From the NCBI GenBank assembly GCA_033964015.1, contig JAWWUD010000113.1, positions 310,001-374,000 of the forward strand: a stretch of DNA of 64,000 bases. Reading direction: 5' to 3'. Positions 11,999 to 22,177 of the stretch are shown piece by piece (positions within the stretch are counted from its first letter, which is position 1; each line of letters opens with the position of its first letter). The notes under the pieces were generated by a model. That model saw only the letters and a program-made list of their open reading frames with translations. It did no database searches and was not told the origin of the DNA. This DNA is from Scolanthus callimorphus. Taxonomy: Eukaryota > Cnidaria > Anthozoa > Actiniaria > Edwardsiidae. A program made the position numbers and the translations under genes.

Positions 11999-12077
11999 GG
12001 TCAACCCATCTCCCATAACTTAATCCCGCACGATCGAGACAATGAGCGGCCTGGTTACTTCAATGAAAATCGTTTAC
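11999..12077 (+). repeat. Terminal repeat B2 of the DIRS-like element
   Basis: Copy of the 79-bp B1 sequence. Its last base is the right border of the element, after which BEL pol coding resumes at 12078. Confidence 0.88.
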
Positions 12078-13336
12078 GATTTTGGAATCCGGCCTACATA
12101 AGAATGACCAAGGAAACTGGGAAGCACCATTACCCTTCAAATCCAATGACGTCACACTCCCAGACAACAAGAAGCACTGTCTCCACAGACTGCTATCTTT
12201 AAAGAGAAAACTGCTCAGTGACGAAAAACTGAAGCAGGTTTATGTCGCCTTTGTGAAGAAAAACCTGGATCGTGGTCACGCAAGCCGCGTCCCAGCCGAC
12301 CAGCTGCGTACCCCCCTGGAAAGGTATGGTTTCTACCACATTTCAATGTGCAACACCCCGCAAGAAAGATCTGCGCGTGGTGTTCGATTGCAGTTCTATA
12401 TTCGAGAACGAGTCTTTGAATAAGCACCTCCTTCAAGGACCCGACCAACTTAATTCACTGATCGGAGTTCTCGCGCGCTTCAGAAAAGAAGAAGTCGCTT
12501 TCACCTGTGACATTGAACAAATGTTCCACAGTTTTTACGTCAACCCAGAACATAGAGACTTCCTAAGATTCCTATGGTTTGAAGATAGTGATCTAAACAA
12601 GCCCATAGTAGAATACCGCATGGACGTGCACCTGTTCGGCGCGGTATCATCACCCGCTGTGGCAAACTACTGTCTGCACCAGACGGCAGAAGCGGGTAGA
12701 AAGAAACATGGCGACAAAGCAGCTAACTTTCTGCGCCGAGACTTCTATGTAGACGATGGCTTGATGTCTCTCCCTACACCAGAACAAGCGCTGCAAACCA
12801 TCAAGGCCACGCAAGCAATGTGCGCAGACGCAAACCTGCGCTTGCACAAGTTCGCTAGCAACAGTAAAGAAGTCTTAGAAGCAATACCTCCCGAAGACCG
12901 TGCGAAAGACCTAAAAGATCTAGACTTAAATCACGACAGTCTACCAATCCAGAGATCCCTTGGCACCTACTGGTGCATAGAGTCCGACACTCTAGGATTC
13001 CGCATTGAGTTAAAAGACAAGCCTCTGACGAGAAGAGGAATATTATCCACTGTCAGCTCCGTCTATGACCCCTTAGGAGCTGTAGGACCTGTCGTCCTCA
13101 TTGGAAAGCAGATATTACAAGAGCTGTGCAGCCAACACGTTGATTGGGACGACCCTTTACCCGACATCCTTCGACCGCGTTGGGAAAAATGGCGCGAAGA
13201 GTTACCTCTACTAGAAAAGCTTAAGTTCCCACGATGCATAAAGCCGCCTAACTTGGCACACCAGTCTCCACTCAGATTTGCAGTTTTTCTGATGCATGCG
13301 AAAATGGTATCGGTCAAATCTCGTACTTACGCATGA
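12078..13336 (+). pseudogene. BEL/Pao reverse transcriptase
   Basis: Coding resumes with NDQGNWEAPLPF, the start of the Pao RT domain, and changes frame near 12340. Visible RT blocks are RKDLRVVFDCSS, VAFTCDIEQMFHSFYV with the first catalytic Asp, HLFGAVSSPAVANYCL, and FYVDDGLMSLPT with the Y-V-D-D active site. The RNase H-linking region (STVSSVYDPLGAVGPVVL) is a hallmark of BEL/Pao pol. The ORF closes at 13336 in a wrong frame, so at least two frame changes break the domain. Confidence 0.88.
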
Positions 13337-14253
13337 TCAACGAAAAGGGAGAAGTTCACGTCAGTTTCTTAATGGCAAAGTCCCGAGTTGCACCTATCAA
13401 GCAAATTACTATTCCCCGTTTGGAACTCACTGCAGCAGTCATCTCTGCGAATGTTTCTAACATGCTTGAATTCGAGTTAGACCTAACTCCCACACCTCAG
13501 CATCTCTTTTTCACCGACTCAGAAATAGTCTTAGGTTACCTGAATAACGACGCTCGCCGTTTCCACGTCTATGTCGGCAATCGCGTGCAACACATTCGAG
13601 GACGCAGCGAGCCAGACCAATGGTACCACGTACCTGGAAAAGAAAACCAGCAGACGAGGAATGACAGCGGCACAACTTATCGACAACAAGCGTTGGTTTA
13701 GTGGACCACAGTTCCTCTACCAAGACCACCTACCAACCAATCAGAAGTCTGCCTTTCAGTTAGACCCCGACGATGCAGAAGTACGTAAAGAAGTCTCTGT
13801 TCTTTCCACAACTATCGACAGTACGAAGCCTTTCGATGTCAAGCGCTTTTCCCACTCATCCTCTTTCCTGCGCCTTAAGCACGCTATCATACGCATCCAA
13901 CGCATGATAGAGAGGTTGCGACCCAACAAGCAATATAACTGGCGACCACCGACGGCGCGCCATCTGTAAAAGAGCTTTGGGAAGCAGAAAAGCGTATACT
14001 CGAGTTAGTGCAAGCCAACGCCTTCAAATCGGAAATAAACGCGCTTTGCCACTTGAAAGGAAACAGTACGATGTTTGAAAATGGCGCAACCGCGCGCGAG
14101 CGCAACAACAACATCAAGAAAACCAGTAATCTCTACAAGGTAGACCCATTCATAGACGAGGAGGGTCTACTTCGAGTAGGTGGCCGTCTGAGGAATGCAG
14201 ATGAAGTGTACCAGGTAAAACACCCCCTTATCCTCCCGAAAGACGACACGTGA
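13333..14253 (+). pseudogene. BEL/Pao RNase H and connection to integrase
   Basis: The ORF 13333-13701 carries SRVAPIKQITIPRLELTAAV (the conserved P-R-L-E-L block of Pao RNase H) and FFTDSEIVLGYLNN with an active-site Asp. It loses frame near 13640. ORFs 13571-13969 and 14008-14253 continue the linker, including WFSGPQFL and GLLRVGGRLRNAD, which leads to the integrase zinc domain (HPLILPKD). An in-frame stop at 13967 separates them. The segment degrades template RNA and links RT to integrase in a working element. Confidence 0.78.
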
Positions 14254-15407
14254 CTGCTCTCCTGGTCCGCCACTACCACCAAGGGAAGCAGCATCACCAA
14301 GGTTACGGTATGACCCACAATGCCATACGACAAGCAGGATACCATATCACTAGTGGTAGATCTGTCATTGCACACATCATCGCCAAGTGCGTCTCGTGCC
14401 GCAAGCTACGAGGCGCCACGCAAGGTCAAAAAATGAATGATCTTCCGCCGGAACGCGTGACACCGTCAGCACCGTTCACATATTCTGGAATGGACGCGTT
14501 CGGCCCCTATTACGTAAAAGAACGTCGAAGTGTAGTTAAGCGATGGGGCTTGATATTCACTTGTCTTGCCACCAGAGCTATCCACTTGGAGACTTTAAAA
14601 ACCATGACGACTGACTCGTTCATCAACGCTTTGAGACGGTTCATCGCAAGAAGAGGCAAGGTTCGCGAGCTACGATCAGACCAAGGTACGAACTTTGTCG
14701 GCGCAAGCAACGAGCTCAAGGCCGCTCTCAAAGAAATCAACCAAGATTCAATCAAGACATTTCTATCAACCCAACAGTGCGACTTGATTGATTTTAACAT
14801 GAACGTCCCACACGCTTCACACATGGGAGGCGTATGGGAGCGCCAAATTCGCACCACACGCTCTGTGTTAACATCCCTGCTCCAAGAGCATGGTTGTCAA
14901 ATGGATGATGAAGCTTTACGCACTCTGATGACTGAAGCGGAAAACATCGTCAACAATCGTCCTCTTACAGTTGACAACCTTTCGGACCCACTAGCAGCAG
15001 AGCCGCTGACACCCAACCACCTCTTGACTCTCAAGACTCAAGTCGTCCTTCCCCCACCTGGCAGCTTCGAGCGCCCCGACTTATACTCCAGGAGGAGGTG
15101 GCGTGCAGTACAGTACCTAGCCAATCAGTTCTGGCTACGGTGGCGACGAGAGTACTGCGCACTTCTACATAGTCGTCAGAAGTGGACCCGCGCTAAACGC
15201 AACCTACGAGAGGGAGACCTCGTACTCATGTGCGACCCAGATCTGCCTAGGAACCAATGGCCTCTCGCCCTGGTCTCCAAGGTCTTCCCCAGCAACGACA
15301 ACCTCGTACGCAAGGTCCAGGTCACCACAGCAAAGGATGGTCAGCACAAGTTCTTCGAGCGTCCCGTCCACAAGCTCATCCTACTACTTGCGAAAGAGGA
15401 CAAATAA
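14250..15407 (+). pseudogene. BEL/Pao integrase, domain largely intact
   Basis: The ORF has an HHCC-type zinc region (HYHQGKQHHQGYG ... CVSCRKLRG), then the DDE core: YSGMDAFGPYYV (first Asp), RSDQGTNFVGA (second Asp), and HMGGVWERQIRTT (Glu). The C-terminal domain has WLRWRREYC, LREGDLVLM, LVRKVQV and PVHKLILLL, which is the usual Pao C-terminus. The 385 codons read without a stop, so this is the best-preserved domain of the element. The start given is just the first Met after the upstream frame break; the protein is part of a Gag-Pol polyprotein. Confidence 0.9.
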
Positions 15408-15711
15408 TTAGTTAGCCTAGCTCAACACTCTATGAACACTCTCAGAGACATTAGAATCGTTACGATCATCTCTATAGCTCTATATCAATTGCTCTCTATA
15501 TATATAATCACATAATTTTATATACGCTTCATTTAATATAGCAATCGATTTGAATGTCAAATAATTAAGCATTTAGGTTATTATTCGATCAATTTCGTAT
15601 ATCCATTTCAGCTTTCTAATCATGGTAATTCAATTTCATATTTTATAGCCTTATGCAATTTATATACATTTCGCTTAATTTTAGTAAATGTAGTCACATT
15701 TAGGGAAGCAG
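15408..15711 (+). other. AT-rich 3' untranslated region of the BEL element
   Basis: The stretch between the integrase stop and the 3' LTR is AT-rich with no ORF. No purine-rich polypurine tract stands out, apart from the short AGGGAAGCAG immediately before the LTR, which may serve as one. Confidence 0.5.
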
Positions 15712-16008
15712 TGTAACGGCATCCGTATGCCTTAGATTTTTCTTAGTTATTTTAGTCATTTTTATCACGTCACATCAAATGTAACGCTAGCGATCACGTG
15801 ACCTTAGCTTAAAACCGCAACATATTTGTAAAACTCCTAAGGCTCACAGAAATGCGACGGGTTAACACGGGTTAATGCCGCCCCGGCTAAAACTTTGCTG
15901 TAAATCTTCTCAAGTTGTTACACGCAATAAACCCTCGCCTTGTGGAATTCGTGAGTATCTTCATCAGTTTCCCGGATCTCTCCGCCACGTGGAGCTGACG
16001 CCGCTACA
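15712..16008 (+). repeat. 3' LTR of the BEL/Pao element
   Basis: The segment begins TGTAACGGC and ends GCCGCTACA, which are near-perfect inverted termini of TG...CA type. It lies directly after the pol 3' region and contains an AATAAA signal near 15926. Length is about 297 bp. The partner LTR is outside the window. Confidence 0.75.
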
Positions 16009-16010
16009 GT

Positions 16011-16631
16011 AGTGATGAAGAAAGAGAGAGGCGCAGTAATGAAGAGAGAGATAGGGGTGCCAGGGAAGAGGGAAATAGAAGTGTCAGGGAAGAAAGGGAA
16101 AGAAGTGCCAGGGAAGAGAGAGATAGAAGTGCCAGGGAGGAGAGAGATAGAAGTGGCAGGGAGGAGAGAGATAGAAGTGCCAGGGAAGAGAGAGATAGAA
16201 GTGCCAAGGAGGAGAGAGATAGAAGTGCCAGGGAGGAGAGAGAAAGTGCCAGGGAGGAGAGAGATAATAGTGCCAGGGAGGAGAGAGATAGAAGTGCCAG
16301 GGAGGAGAGAGATAGAAGTGCCAGGGAGGAGAGAGATAATAGTGTCAGGGAAGAGAGAAATAGAAGTATCAGGGAAGGGAGAGATGAAAGGCGTGAGGGA
16401 GGTAGGGAAAGAAGTTGCAGGGAGGAGAGAGAAAGAAGTAGTGTGGAAGAAAGAAGTAGACTTGGAAGAAAAGGAAATAGCGACGAGGAAGAAGGAGATA
16501 GAAGCGGAAATGAAGAAATGGAGGTAAGGGCGAGCACGCCAAGGAGATCCAGAAGATCAATTTCACGTTCGCCATCGTTGTCGCCGATAAAGAAAACCGT
16601 TAGAAAAGGAAGAAAGAAAAGAAAGTTTTAG
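16011..16631 (+). CDS. RE/RD-S octapeptide-repeat protein, 3'-terminal exon, host gene candidate
   Basis: One reading frame stays open from the LTR border to a TAG at 16629-16631. It encodes about sixteen degenerate copies of the octapeptide S-A-R-E-E-R-D-R, then an acidic stretch, then a C-terminus with RSRRSISRSPSLSPIKK and a final Lys/Arg cluster ending KKRKF. Alternating Arg-Glu/Arg-Asp and Arg-Ser tracts are typical of nuclear splicing-related and RNA-binding proteins. The frame is closed upstream by a stop inside the LTR (15996-15998), so the 5' part is missing or joined by splicing; the LTR end reads CTACAG, a possible acceptor. It could be the last exon of a gene split by the BEL insertion, or a low-complexity accident. 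Confidence 0.5.
   Translation, partial: SDEERERRSNEERDRGAREEGNRSVREERERSAREERDRSAREERDRSGREERDRSAREERDRSAKEERDRSAREERESAREERDNSAREERDRSAREERDRSAREERDNSVREERNRSIREGRDERREGGRERSCREERERSSVEERSRLGRKGNSDEEEGDRSGNEEMEVRASTPRRSRRSISRSPSLSPIKKTVRKGRKKRKF
16090..16370 (+). repeat. 24-bp tandem repeat encoding the RE/RD-S octapeptides
   Basis: The unit is close to GTGCCAGGGAGGAGAGAGAT plus four bases, repeated about twelve times. Changes are mostly silent or swap Asp/Glu in the coding frame described for 16011-16631, and unit length stays a multiple of three. One copy is shortened by 6 bp and another boundary keeps phase, so the frame is preserved throughout. Confidence 0.85.
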
Positions 16632-16984
16632 ACGTTGTTTAGTATAACTAGAAAGGTTGCATTGTTTGAGTGACTATAAAACGATGGCATTCTATGATCA
16701 AGCGTAACAAAATCAAAAGCAGCCTTTTCTCTACTGAATTAGGCTTAAGCCCCGGTCAAACAATGAATGGTGTGCTGTTCAACATTTTATCATTTGACCA
16801 GTTTATATGTCACAAAATATTATTTTCACGAGAATTTTCTGTGTCGCAGCGCAACGTTATTACGAATTATTTAATCGTTTGGGCAGGGCTTTATACAGCA
16901 TACCTCATTTAGTTGAAGTTTTGCCTTTCATACATAATAAGGGCCATTCCATTTTTAGTTGCACCCCATTTTTTTTTAATAGTA
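16632..16984. other. No recognisable gene
   Basis: AT-rich sequence between the repeat-protein stop and the LINE fragment. Only chance ORFs are seen. It may be 3' untranslated sequence of the upstream exon. Confidence 0.4.
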
Positions 16985-17746
16985 ATTCAATTGTAAGTTA
17001 CAGAATTGGTTTAAAGCAAACAAACTTTCCCTAAACATAAAGAAAACAAAATCCCAACACTTTGCACCAAATAGAAAAAATAAAAGACAAAGAGTAGATT
17101 TAAATATATGCATTGACAATTCTAAAATAGAAAAGGTAGATACCTTTAAGTTTTTGGAATAATTATTGACTCTAAACTTAGCTGGACACCTCACATAAAT
17201 TATATTAGTAACAAAATCGCAAAAAGCATTGGCGTGCTTAGATTTGTTTGTAAATACTTCCCACAGACTACTCTCCGTATGCTTTATTACTCGTTAATCT
17301 ACCCATACCTATTATATGGGAATATAATCTGGGCAAATAGCTGTTCCATTAGTATTAATAAACCAGTCCCTACTAAACTAGATAGATTACTTAAACTCCA
17401 AAAAAAAGCAGTGCGTATTATTACTCAATCCAACTATCAAGCTCACTCTAGTCCTCTATTTAAAGCTCTAAACATTCGTAAAATTAATGAATTGTATCTC
17501 CAAGAAACTGCTCTCTTTATGTTTAGGCTAACTAAAAACATACTTCCAGATACGTTTGATTTTCTCTTAGTGAACAACATAGCAACCCACGCGTACAGTA
17601 CAAGAAACTCCACCAATCTGAGGTTACCCTTCAAAAAAACTAATTTGGTCAAAATTCAATCTCTTACAAAGGCAGGCAAATATGGAATAGCTTGGATGAC
17701 AAACTTAAAGCTTCTAAAAGTTTTTTCTCTTTCAAAAAGCAATTAA
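16985..17746 (+). pseudogene. 5'-truncated LINE reverse transcriptase fragment
   Basis: Reading across one frame change near 17160, the fragment shows the RT C-terminal blocks NWFKANKLSLN, KVDTFKFLG, and IDSKLSWTPHINYI. It then has the thumb region MLYYSLIYPYLLYGNIIWA, LLKLQKKAVRIIT and a closing YSTRNSTNLRLPF. These are the usual end of CR1/Jockey-type RTs in cnidarian repeats. The endonuclease and the YxDD-bearing core are missing, so it is a dead 5'-truncated insertion. It is on the opposite strand to, and diverged from, the LINE at 2020-5192. Confidence 0.75.
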
Positions 17747-18079
17747 ATTCATATTCTGAAGTAGTGCAATAACTTTCTTTCCACATCTTGTGCTGAGACC
17801 ACAGCATGCTATATTCAGTTTTTCGTATACAAGTTTATATTAATTGATATATCTCTTTTCTTTTTTGTTGTTGTTGTTACTTTAGTGTACAGATATATAC
17901 ACATTATTTTTCGTATTTTACTCTTGTTACTGTTACCGAAATTGGATATGAATGAAGGTGATTTTTTCAATTTCGAGCCTGTTGTAATCCTCATCATAGA
18001 GATTATATAAACGTTCCACTTGAAAAAATGTGTGTTCTTTTTTAATAAGCTGCACTGAGAGCTGGCAGGCGTTGGTTGT

Positions 18080-18312
18080 CACAGTTTCAAACTGAACACG
18101 CCGGTATACGTAAGACATTCGGACGTTCATGTGCGACGGTACACGTTTGTCATTGCAAATTCAAACTGAACACGGCAGCATACGTAAGGTATTCGGACGT
18201 TTGCGCACTGACTGCACGTTAGTCATCGCAAATTCAAACTGAACACGGCAGCATACGTAAGGTATTCAGACGTTGAAAGCTGGTACACGTATAGTAGTCA
18301 CGATTTCAAACT
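18080..18312. repeat. Tandem repeat of about 75 bp, three copies
   Basis: Each unit begins TTCAAACTGAACACG and contains ATACGTAAG followed by ATTC and GACGTT. Copies start near 18086, 18168 and 18233; a fourth partial start is near 18304. The function is unknown. The sequence from 17747 to 18079 shows no gene. Confidence 0.7.
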
Positions 18313-18547
18313 GAAGCACCGCCCGTGTTCAACCGTTTTCTATTTGAATATCTGAAGTCATTCAAGAGTATACATTTGAATTCGGAAAAACGCGGCGAAT
18401 TCAAGTTTCATACTCTAGAATGACATGACGACAATCGGGTTTGAAAATTTCAGAAGATCTTTGAATACTTGAAGTATGCCAATCCGTATTCGGGCGTATA
18501 CGGGCCCGAATATTCGGCTTTTGCACAGTGCCGGTTTGTGCCAGGGA

Positions 18548-18690
18548 TTGTTATTGGGTTCCGGGATCCAAGAGTATTGGTTTCGTGATCCAGAGTGTGG
18601 GATCCGGGATCCAGAGGTGTGGGATCCAGGATCCAGAGTATGGGATCCGGGATCCATGGGTCGGGATCCGGGATCCAAAACTTCTGTGGA
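18548..18690. repeat. GGGATCC-rich short tandem repeat
   Basis: The motif GGGATCC(A/G)GGATCCAGAG recurs about eight times with small changes, so both strands read through as long D-P-G-S-R-type ORFs. The ORFs are a by-product of the repeat period and not genes. Confidence 0.8.
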
Positions 18691-18764
18691 TCCTTTTACA
18701 TGGGCCGAAATAATACAATCAGTCAAGTTGTGAAACTAAGGTGTTTTATTGGGATGAATTGTAG

Positions 18765-18870
18765 ATGTATCAAGGTGTAAACCTTCTTGGTTGCACATCG
18801 AATGGCGACACTAAAACGTTTGCCAGAAATGTATTCAAAGAGTTGTTTGTGAAGGCAGAGATGGAAACAG
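18765..18870 (+). CDS. Host BEN-domain gene, third-last exon
   Basis: The exon lies between an AG at 18763-18764 and a GTAAGC donor at 18871. It encodes YQGVNLLGCTSNGDTKTFAR and NVFKELFVKAEMET, and ends in phase 1. The pattern (Leu-Gly, then Lys-x-Phe-x-Arg-x-x-x-x-x-Leu-Phe, then an acidic helix) is that of the BEN domain, a DNA- and protein-binding module of transcriptional regulators. The next exon at 26465 starts in the matching phase and continues the domain. Upstream exons are not identified. The intron behind this exon contains a 6.8-kb DIRS-like element on the opposite strand. Confidence 0.6.
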
Positions 18871-19206
18871 GTAAGCTTTGATATTTTACCCTTTCATTGT
18901 GTCTTGAAGGGGGCCCACCTTATAGATAGTAAACCCTGATGGGGTACTCCGTCATGTAAGTTGGCTGGTTGCAGTCTTAAACCTCACTGGGGGAGTCGAG
19001 GACCTATGGTCCAGTGGAAGGTGTACTATTGGACTCTTGAAATTCCATGGGAGGGGGGTGTCTGGCGCTTGGAAATTCCAAGGAAGAGTGACATTTGATC
19101 CCAAAATATATTACATACATTTGCTGAGCAAAGGTGGGAAATAAGAGCCCACCGAATACAGCAATCAATACACAGAAGGTGGCCAACATGCCGGGGTGGA
19201 GGTGGG

Positions 19207-19401
19207 AAATTCTTATGCAAGACTGCAATTTGCTCGTTGGTCTTGCAAGTGACCATGACAGTAAATCCCCAGAGGGGATAGCATTGATTATCAATTGAAT
19301 AGCCCCTATCACGCGCCGGCACGTGCCGCCCTCATGATTACGGTGTAACACAATACTATGATTCTGGGAAAGGGCATAAATGTTCTATTGGTGCCCAATA
19401 A
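19207..19401 (-). repeat. 195-bp terminal repeat, 3' copy, of the DIRS-like element
   Basis: Near-identical to 25796-25990 (one visible substitution, A for G near 19332). It is flanked on both sides by copies of a 36-bp sequence containing ACATACATTTGCTGAGCAAA (19113-19148 and 19547-19582), giving the split-repeat structure of DIRS elements. Confidence 0.9.
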
Positions 19402-19722
19402 CTTATTTATGCCCCTTCCAAATATGTGATAAGTGTGCGCTGCGCTGTTGAGCTCCGTTTGCGAAGCAAACAAACAAGAGGCGTATTGGGGTAAAATTGT
19501 CGAAGTGCCCCTGCACGACGCCCCTTTTTATTTCTTTTGACCCAAAACATACATTTGCTGAGCAAAGGTGGCAAACAAGAGCGCCAAAAGCCCTTGCGTT
19601 AACGCAAGGAGCTTCCCACCCCAACAGCACAACGCACATGAAACAAAGGCTCAGAACCCAAGTTCTGTTTGAGAATCAGTCTTAGTTATGACCGTCATAT
19701 GTGCCAATCGGGGCATGCGCAG

Positions 19723-20681
19723 CTAGCGTGAGAGGCTAGGAATACGGATGTACTTTTTGAACGCGTCCGAATTCCAGCGTCCCATTAATCGAATTTCAGC
19801 GTCCAAAAATCTGCACTCCGCTGCAAACGACGCTGCGCCAATGCGGAATGAGTGACCCTTATACTTAGCAGGGTCTAAGCCCGACGCGCGCAGTGCTAAC
19901 GCAAGGTACTCTGAAAAATACGCGCGAGACACTGACTTTCCGTCGGCCAGGACAAAAAGAGGGCCTGGCAAAGCGCCACGCTGTATTAGATAACGGGTAA
20001 GGTACTCTACGGGGCACACATCAGTGCGGCGAGTGAGATTAATAACGACCGGTCGCACGTTATAGCTGTGCTTAAAGGAGGTGAAAGTTACACTAAACCC
20101 GAAAGGGGTACCAGATTTATCAAGGTAGCGAGAGACCTGGTCGAATCTCAAGCCATTCGGTCGACCATTAGAATTGGTCATTTCGCCAACTCGTAAGAAG
20201 GCAAAAAAGGCAACAACGCACATCGCTTGTAACATAGTGGCTTCGTAGTGGCTTGGGGCGATGTCACGCAAGCTTAATACTATGCGAGAAAGAATGGGAA
20301 GGGTTACAGGTAAGCGCGAGTCCAGTCGACTACAAAGTTTGCTATAGCCTTTAAGCATCTCCATAACGTACGAGACTTTGGTTGTATCTGGAAACCCCAC
20401 AAGCCGATGACAGTACCGAGAGAAGAGATATAGGCGTTAGCAGTAGACGCAGCGTAGTTGTGTTCGAAAAGATAGGAAATTAACAATGCAATTTCCGACG
20501 GGGGGAGCGGAAGTTTAATCTCGGCTGAGCCAAACGTTGCGTGCAGAAACATCGAATAGAGGCGCCATGCCCGTTGGTAAGTTGGCACAGACGACGGCCG
20601 CAAACTCGAGGCAGCTAATGGCCCGCTAGATCTGCCAGTTTTGCGGCAGCAGGTGTGACGGGATGGCTGTTGGTGATGCAT
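19723..20681 (-). pseudogene. DIRS-type tyrosine recombinase, one frame break
   Basis: The N-terminal SAM-like helical domain is in the ORF 20681-20304 (YQRAWRLYSMFLHATFG, then SEIALLISYLFEHNYAASTA). The frame changes near 20400 into the 225-codon ORF 20400-19723. There the catalytic residues appear as FFAFLRVGEMTNSN (Arg), FTSFKHSYN (Lys region), KGHSFRIGAASFAAE (His-x-x-Arg), and MGRWNSDAFKKYIRI, with Arg-Trp in place of the second His block and the nucleophile Tyr. The enzyme would insert the circular cDNA. It ends 320 bp from the 3' terminal repeat. Confidence 0.85.
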
Positions 20682-21866
20682 GAGTGCAGGGTGGCGCCAA
20701 CCGTATGAAGCGTTGGATCTGTAGGCGGGAAAGGGAATCGGCTAACTCATTGTGAACGCCGGGAACATGCTTCGCCTTAAACATAATATTCCGCTTCAAA
20801 CAATTGAGCACCAGCTCGCGTACAAAGTTCATCAAGGCAGGATCCTCGTAGGAAGATTTGTTAATTACGTGAACTAGAGCATTGTTGTCAGCAAAGAAAA
20901 TTATGCGTTTGTTACGCATGAAATCGCCCCACAAAATAACAGTCATAAGTATAGGAAAAAATTCTAAAACTGCGATGTTCCTACCCCGCCAATCAACTGG
21001 CCACTCACTGTAGCACCAGTGGTTGCCGAAAACGGCGCCAAATCCTAACGTGCCTGACGCATCAGTGAAAAGGTGTAAAGCATTTGAATCTAACCACACA
21101 TCATCGAGAAAAAATGATTTGCCATTAAAATCGCTAAGGAAATCTGACCAAGTCCTGAGATCAGCTCTGGCCGATACAGTAAGATGGATAGAGTGATGGG
21201 CTAACTTGATGCCTTTTGTGAGGTCAATAAGGCGCCGTAAGAATGCACGGCCGGGAACAACTACGGAGCAAGCGAAATTGAGGGTGCCAATAAGGGATTG
21301 CAATTCCTTCAAAGTGACCTTTTTCCTGCGAATAAAGTCGGAGCAGAGCAACTTACATGTCTCTAATTTGTCAACCGGGAGGCGAGCCTCCATTTCCGCC
21401 GTATCTAGCTCAATACCAGCAAATGATAGAACGGTCGCCGGGCCAAGCGTTTTTTCGGGTGCCATTGGTACGCCCAGCCAATCACAAAGACCCAAAAAGT
21501 CATCAAGGTGACCCTTACATAGCTCGAACGTAGGCGACGCCAGCAAGTAATCGTAAGAAGGTGAATGATATAGGGGATGTGTAACGCATTTTTCGCGACC
21601 CATTCTAACGCGGTACTAAAGGCCTCAAAAGTCTGGCAGGATGAGGAACACCCCATCGGCATGCATCTATCATAGTAAAAGTTTCCATCCCAATGCATGC
21701 CCAGCAGGTGATAATCCTCAGGCCGGATAGGGATGATCCTAAATGCACTTCTAATGTCGGTCTTTGCAAGGTAGCACCCCCGCCCAACCGACTTGACCAT
21801 CTGGATGGCGTCATCTACTCGAGCATACTGTACAGATGAGTGCTCAGGCGATATACCATCATTCAT
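20626..21866 (-). pseudogene. DIRS-type reverse transcriptase and RNase H, break at the active site
   Basis: The ORF 21866-21405 covers the RT palm: VQYARVDDAIQMV, GCYLAKTDIRSAFRIIPI with the first catalytic Asp, and MPMGCSSSCQTFEAF. The ORF 21603-20626 continues with DYLLASPTFELCKGHLDDF, GIELDTAEMEARLP and the RNase H (HLFTDASGTLGFGAVF, IAVLEFFPILM, FADNNALVHVINK, HVPGVHNELADSLSR). The two frames meet near 21551-21556, exactly where the L-x-D-D catalytic motif is expected, so the second catalytic Asp pair is disrupted. All other RNase H residues (Asp, Glu, Asp, Asp) appear present. Confidence 0.85.
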
Positions 21867-22177
21867 CGAAAACCCCTGGGATAAGATAAATGATGGATAA
21901 GACGGTATTCACCTGGGGCTTTCTTGGGCACAACACCCAGAGGGGAAAATATTGAGTCAGGAAAAGTAGGGCAATCAAAAGGGCTTGACAACCTATCTGC
22001 GGCCAATTCTTTAGCAATCTTTGAAGTCACCACCCTGGAAAGCCGTCAGATGATTTCAGGTTTGTGGGGATACCAGGTTCAACGTGACCATCAAAATGGA
22101 TGGGAAAACCAAATTGGAACCCATTTAACAAAAATAACGTTTTCTCAGGTTGGTAGTTTCTTAAAACCAATGCTAGC

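Larger units (their letters stand above)
6671..12077 (+). mobile_element. DIRS/Ngaro-like tyrosine-recombinase retroelement nested in BEL pol
   Basis: The element has the split-direct-repeat layout A1 (6671-6862), coding region, B1 (11654-11732), A2 (11733-11924), a 74-bp spacer, and B2 (11999-12077). B1 joins A2 directly, as expected when the termini serve as template for completing a circular intermediate. The coding part has a gag-like ORF with a CCHC knuckle, a decayed RT N-terminal region and a tyrosine recombinase. The BEL reading frame joins across the element without extra bases, so there is no obvious target duplication. That fits recombinase-mediated insertion rather than an integrase. 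Confidence 0.88.
1..16008 (+). mobile_element. BEL/Pao LTR retrotransposon, 5' end outside window, two nested insertions
   Basis: The order on the plus strand is gag, CCHC knuckles, aspartic protease, A17-type region, reverse transcriptase, RNase H, integrase, then a 3' LTR. This order, with the protease before RT and integrase last, is that of BEL/Pao elements. The coding sequence is interrupted by a LINE (2020-5192) and by a DIRS-like element (6671-12077), and the reading picks up again on the far side of each. The ORFs change frame many times, so the copy is dead. The 5' LTR is not in the window, so LTR identity and age cannot be measured. Confidence 0.9.

Noticed and set aside
16004..16537. 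Leu/Ser-rich minus-strand ORF and the V-P-G-R-R plus-strand frame
   Set aside because: These are shadow frames of the 24-bp repeat; only the RE/RD-S frame continues past the repeat into a sensible C-terminus.
18415..18733. Long D-P-G-S-R-type ORFs on both strands
   Set aside because: They arise from a short tandem GGGATCC repeat whose period leaves several frames open; they have no domain and no start context.
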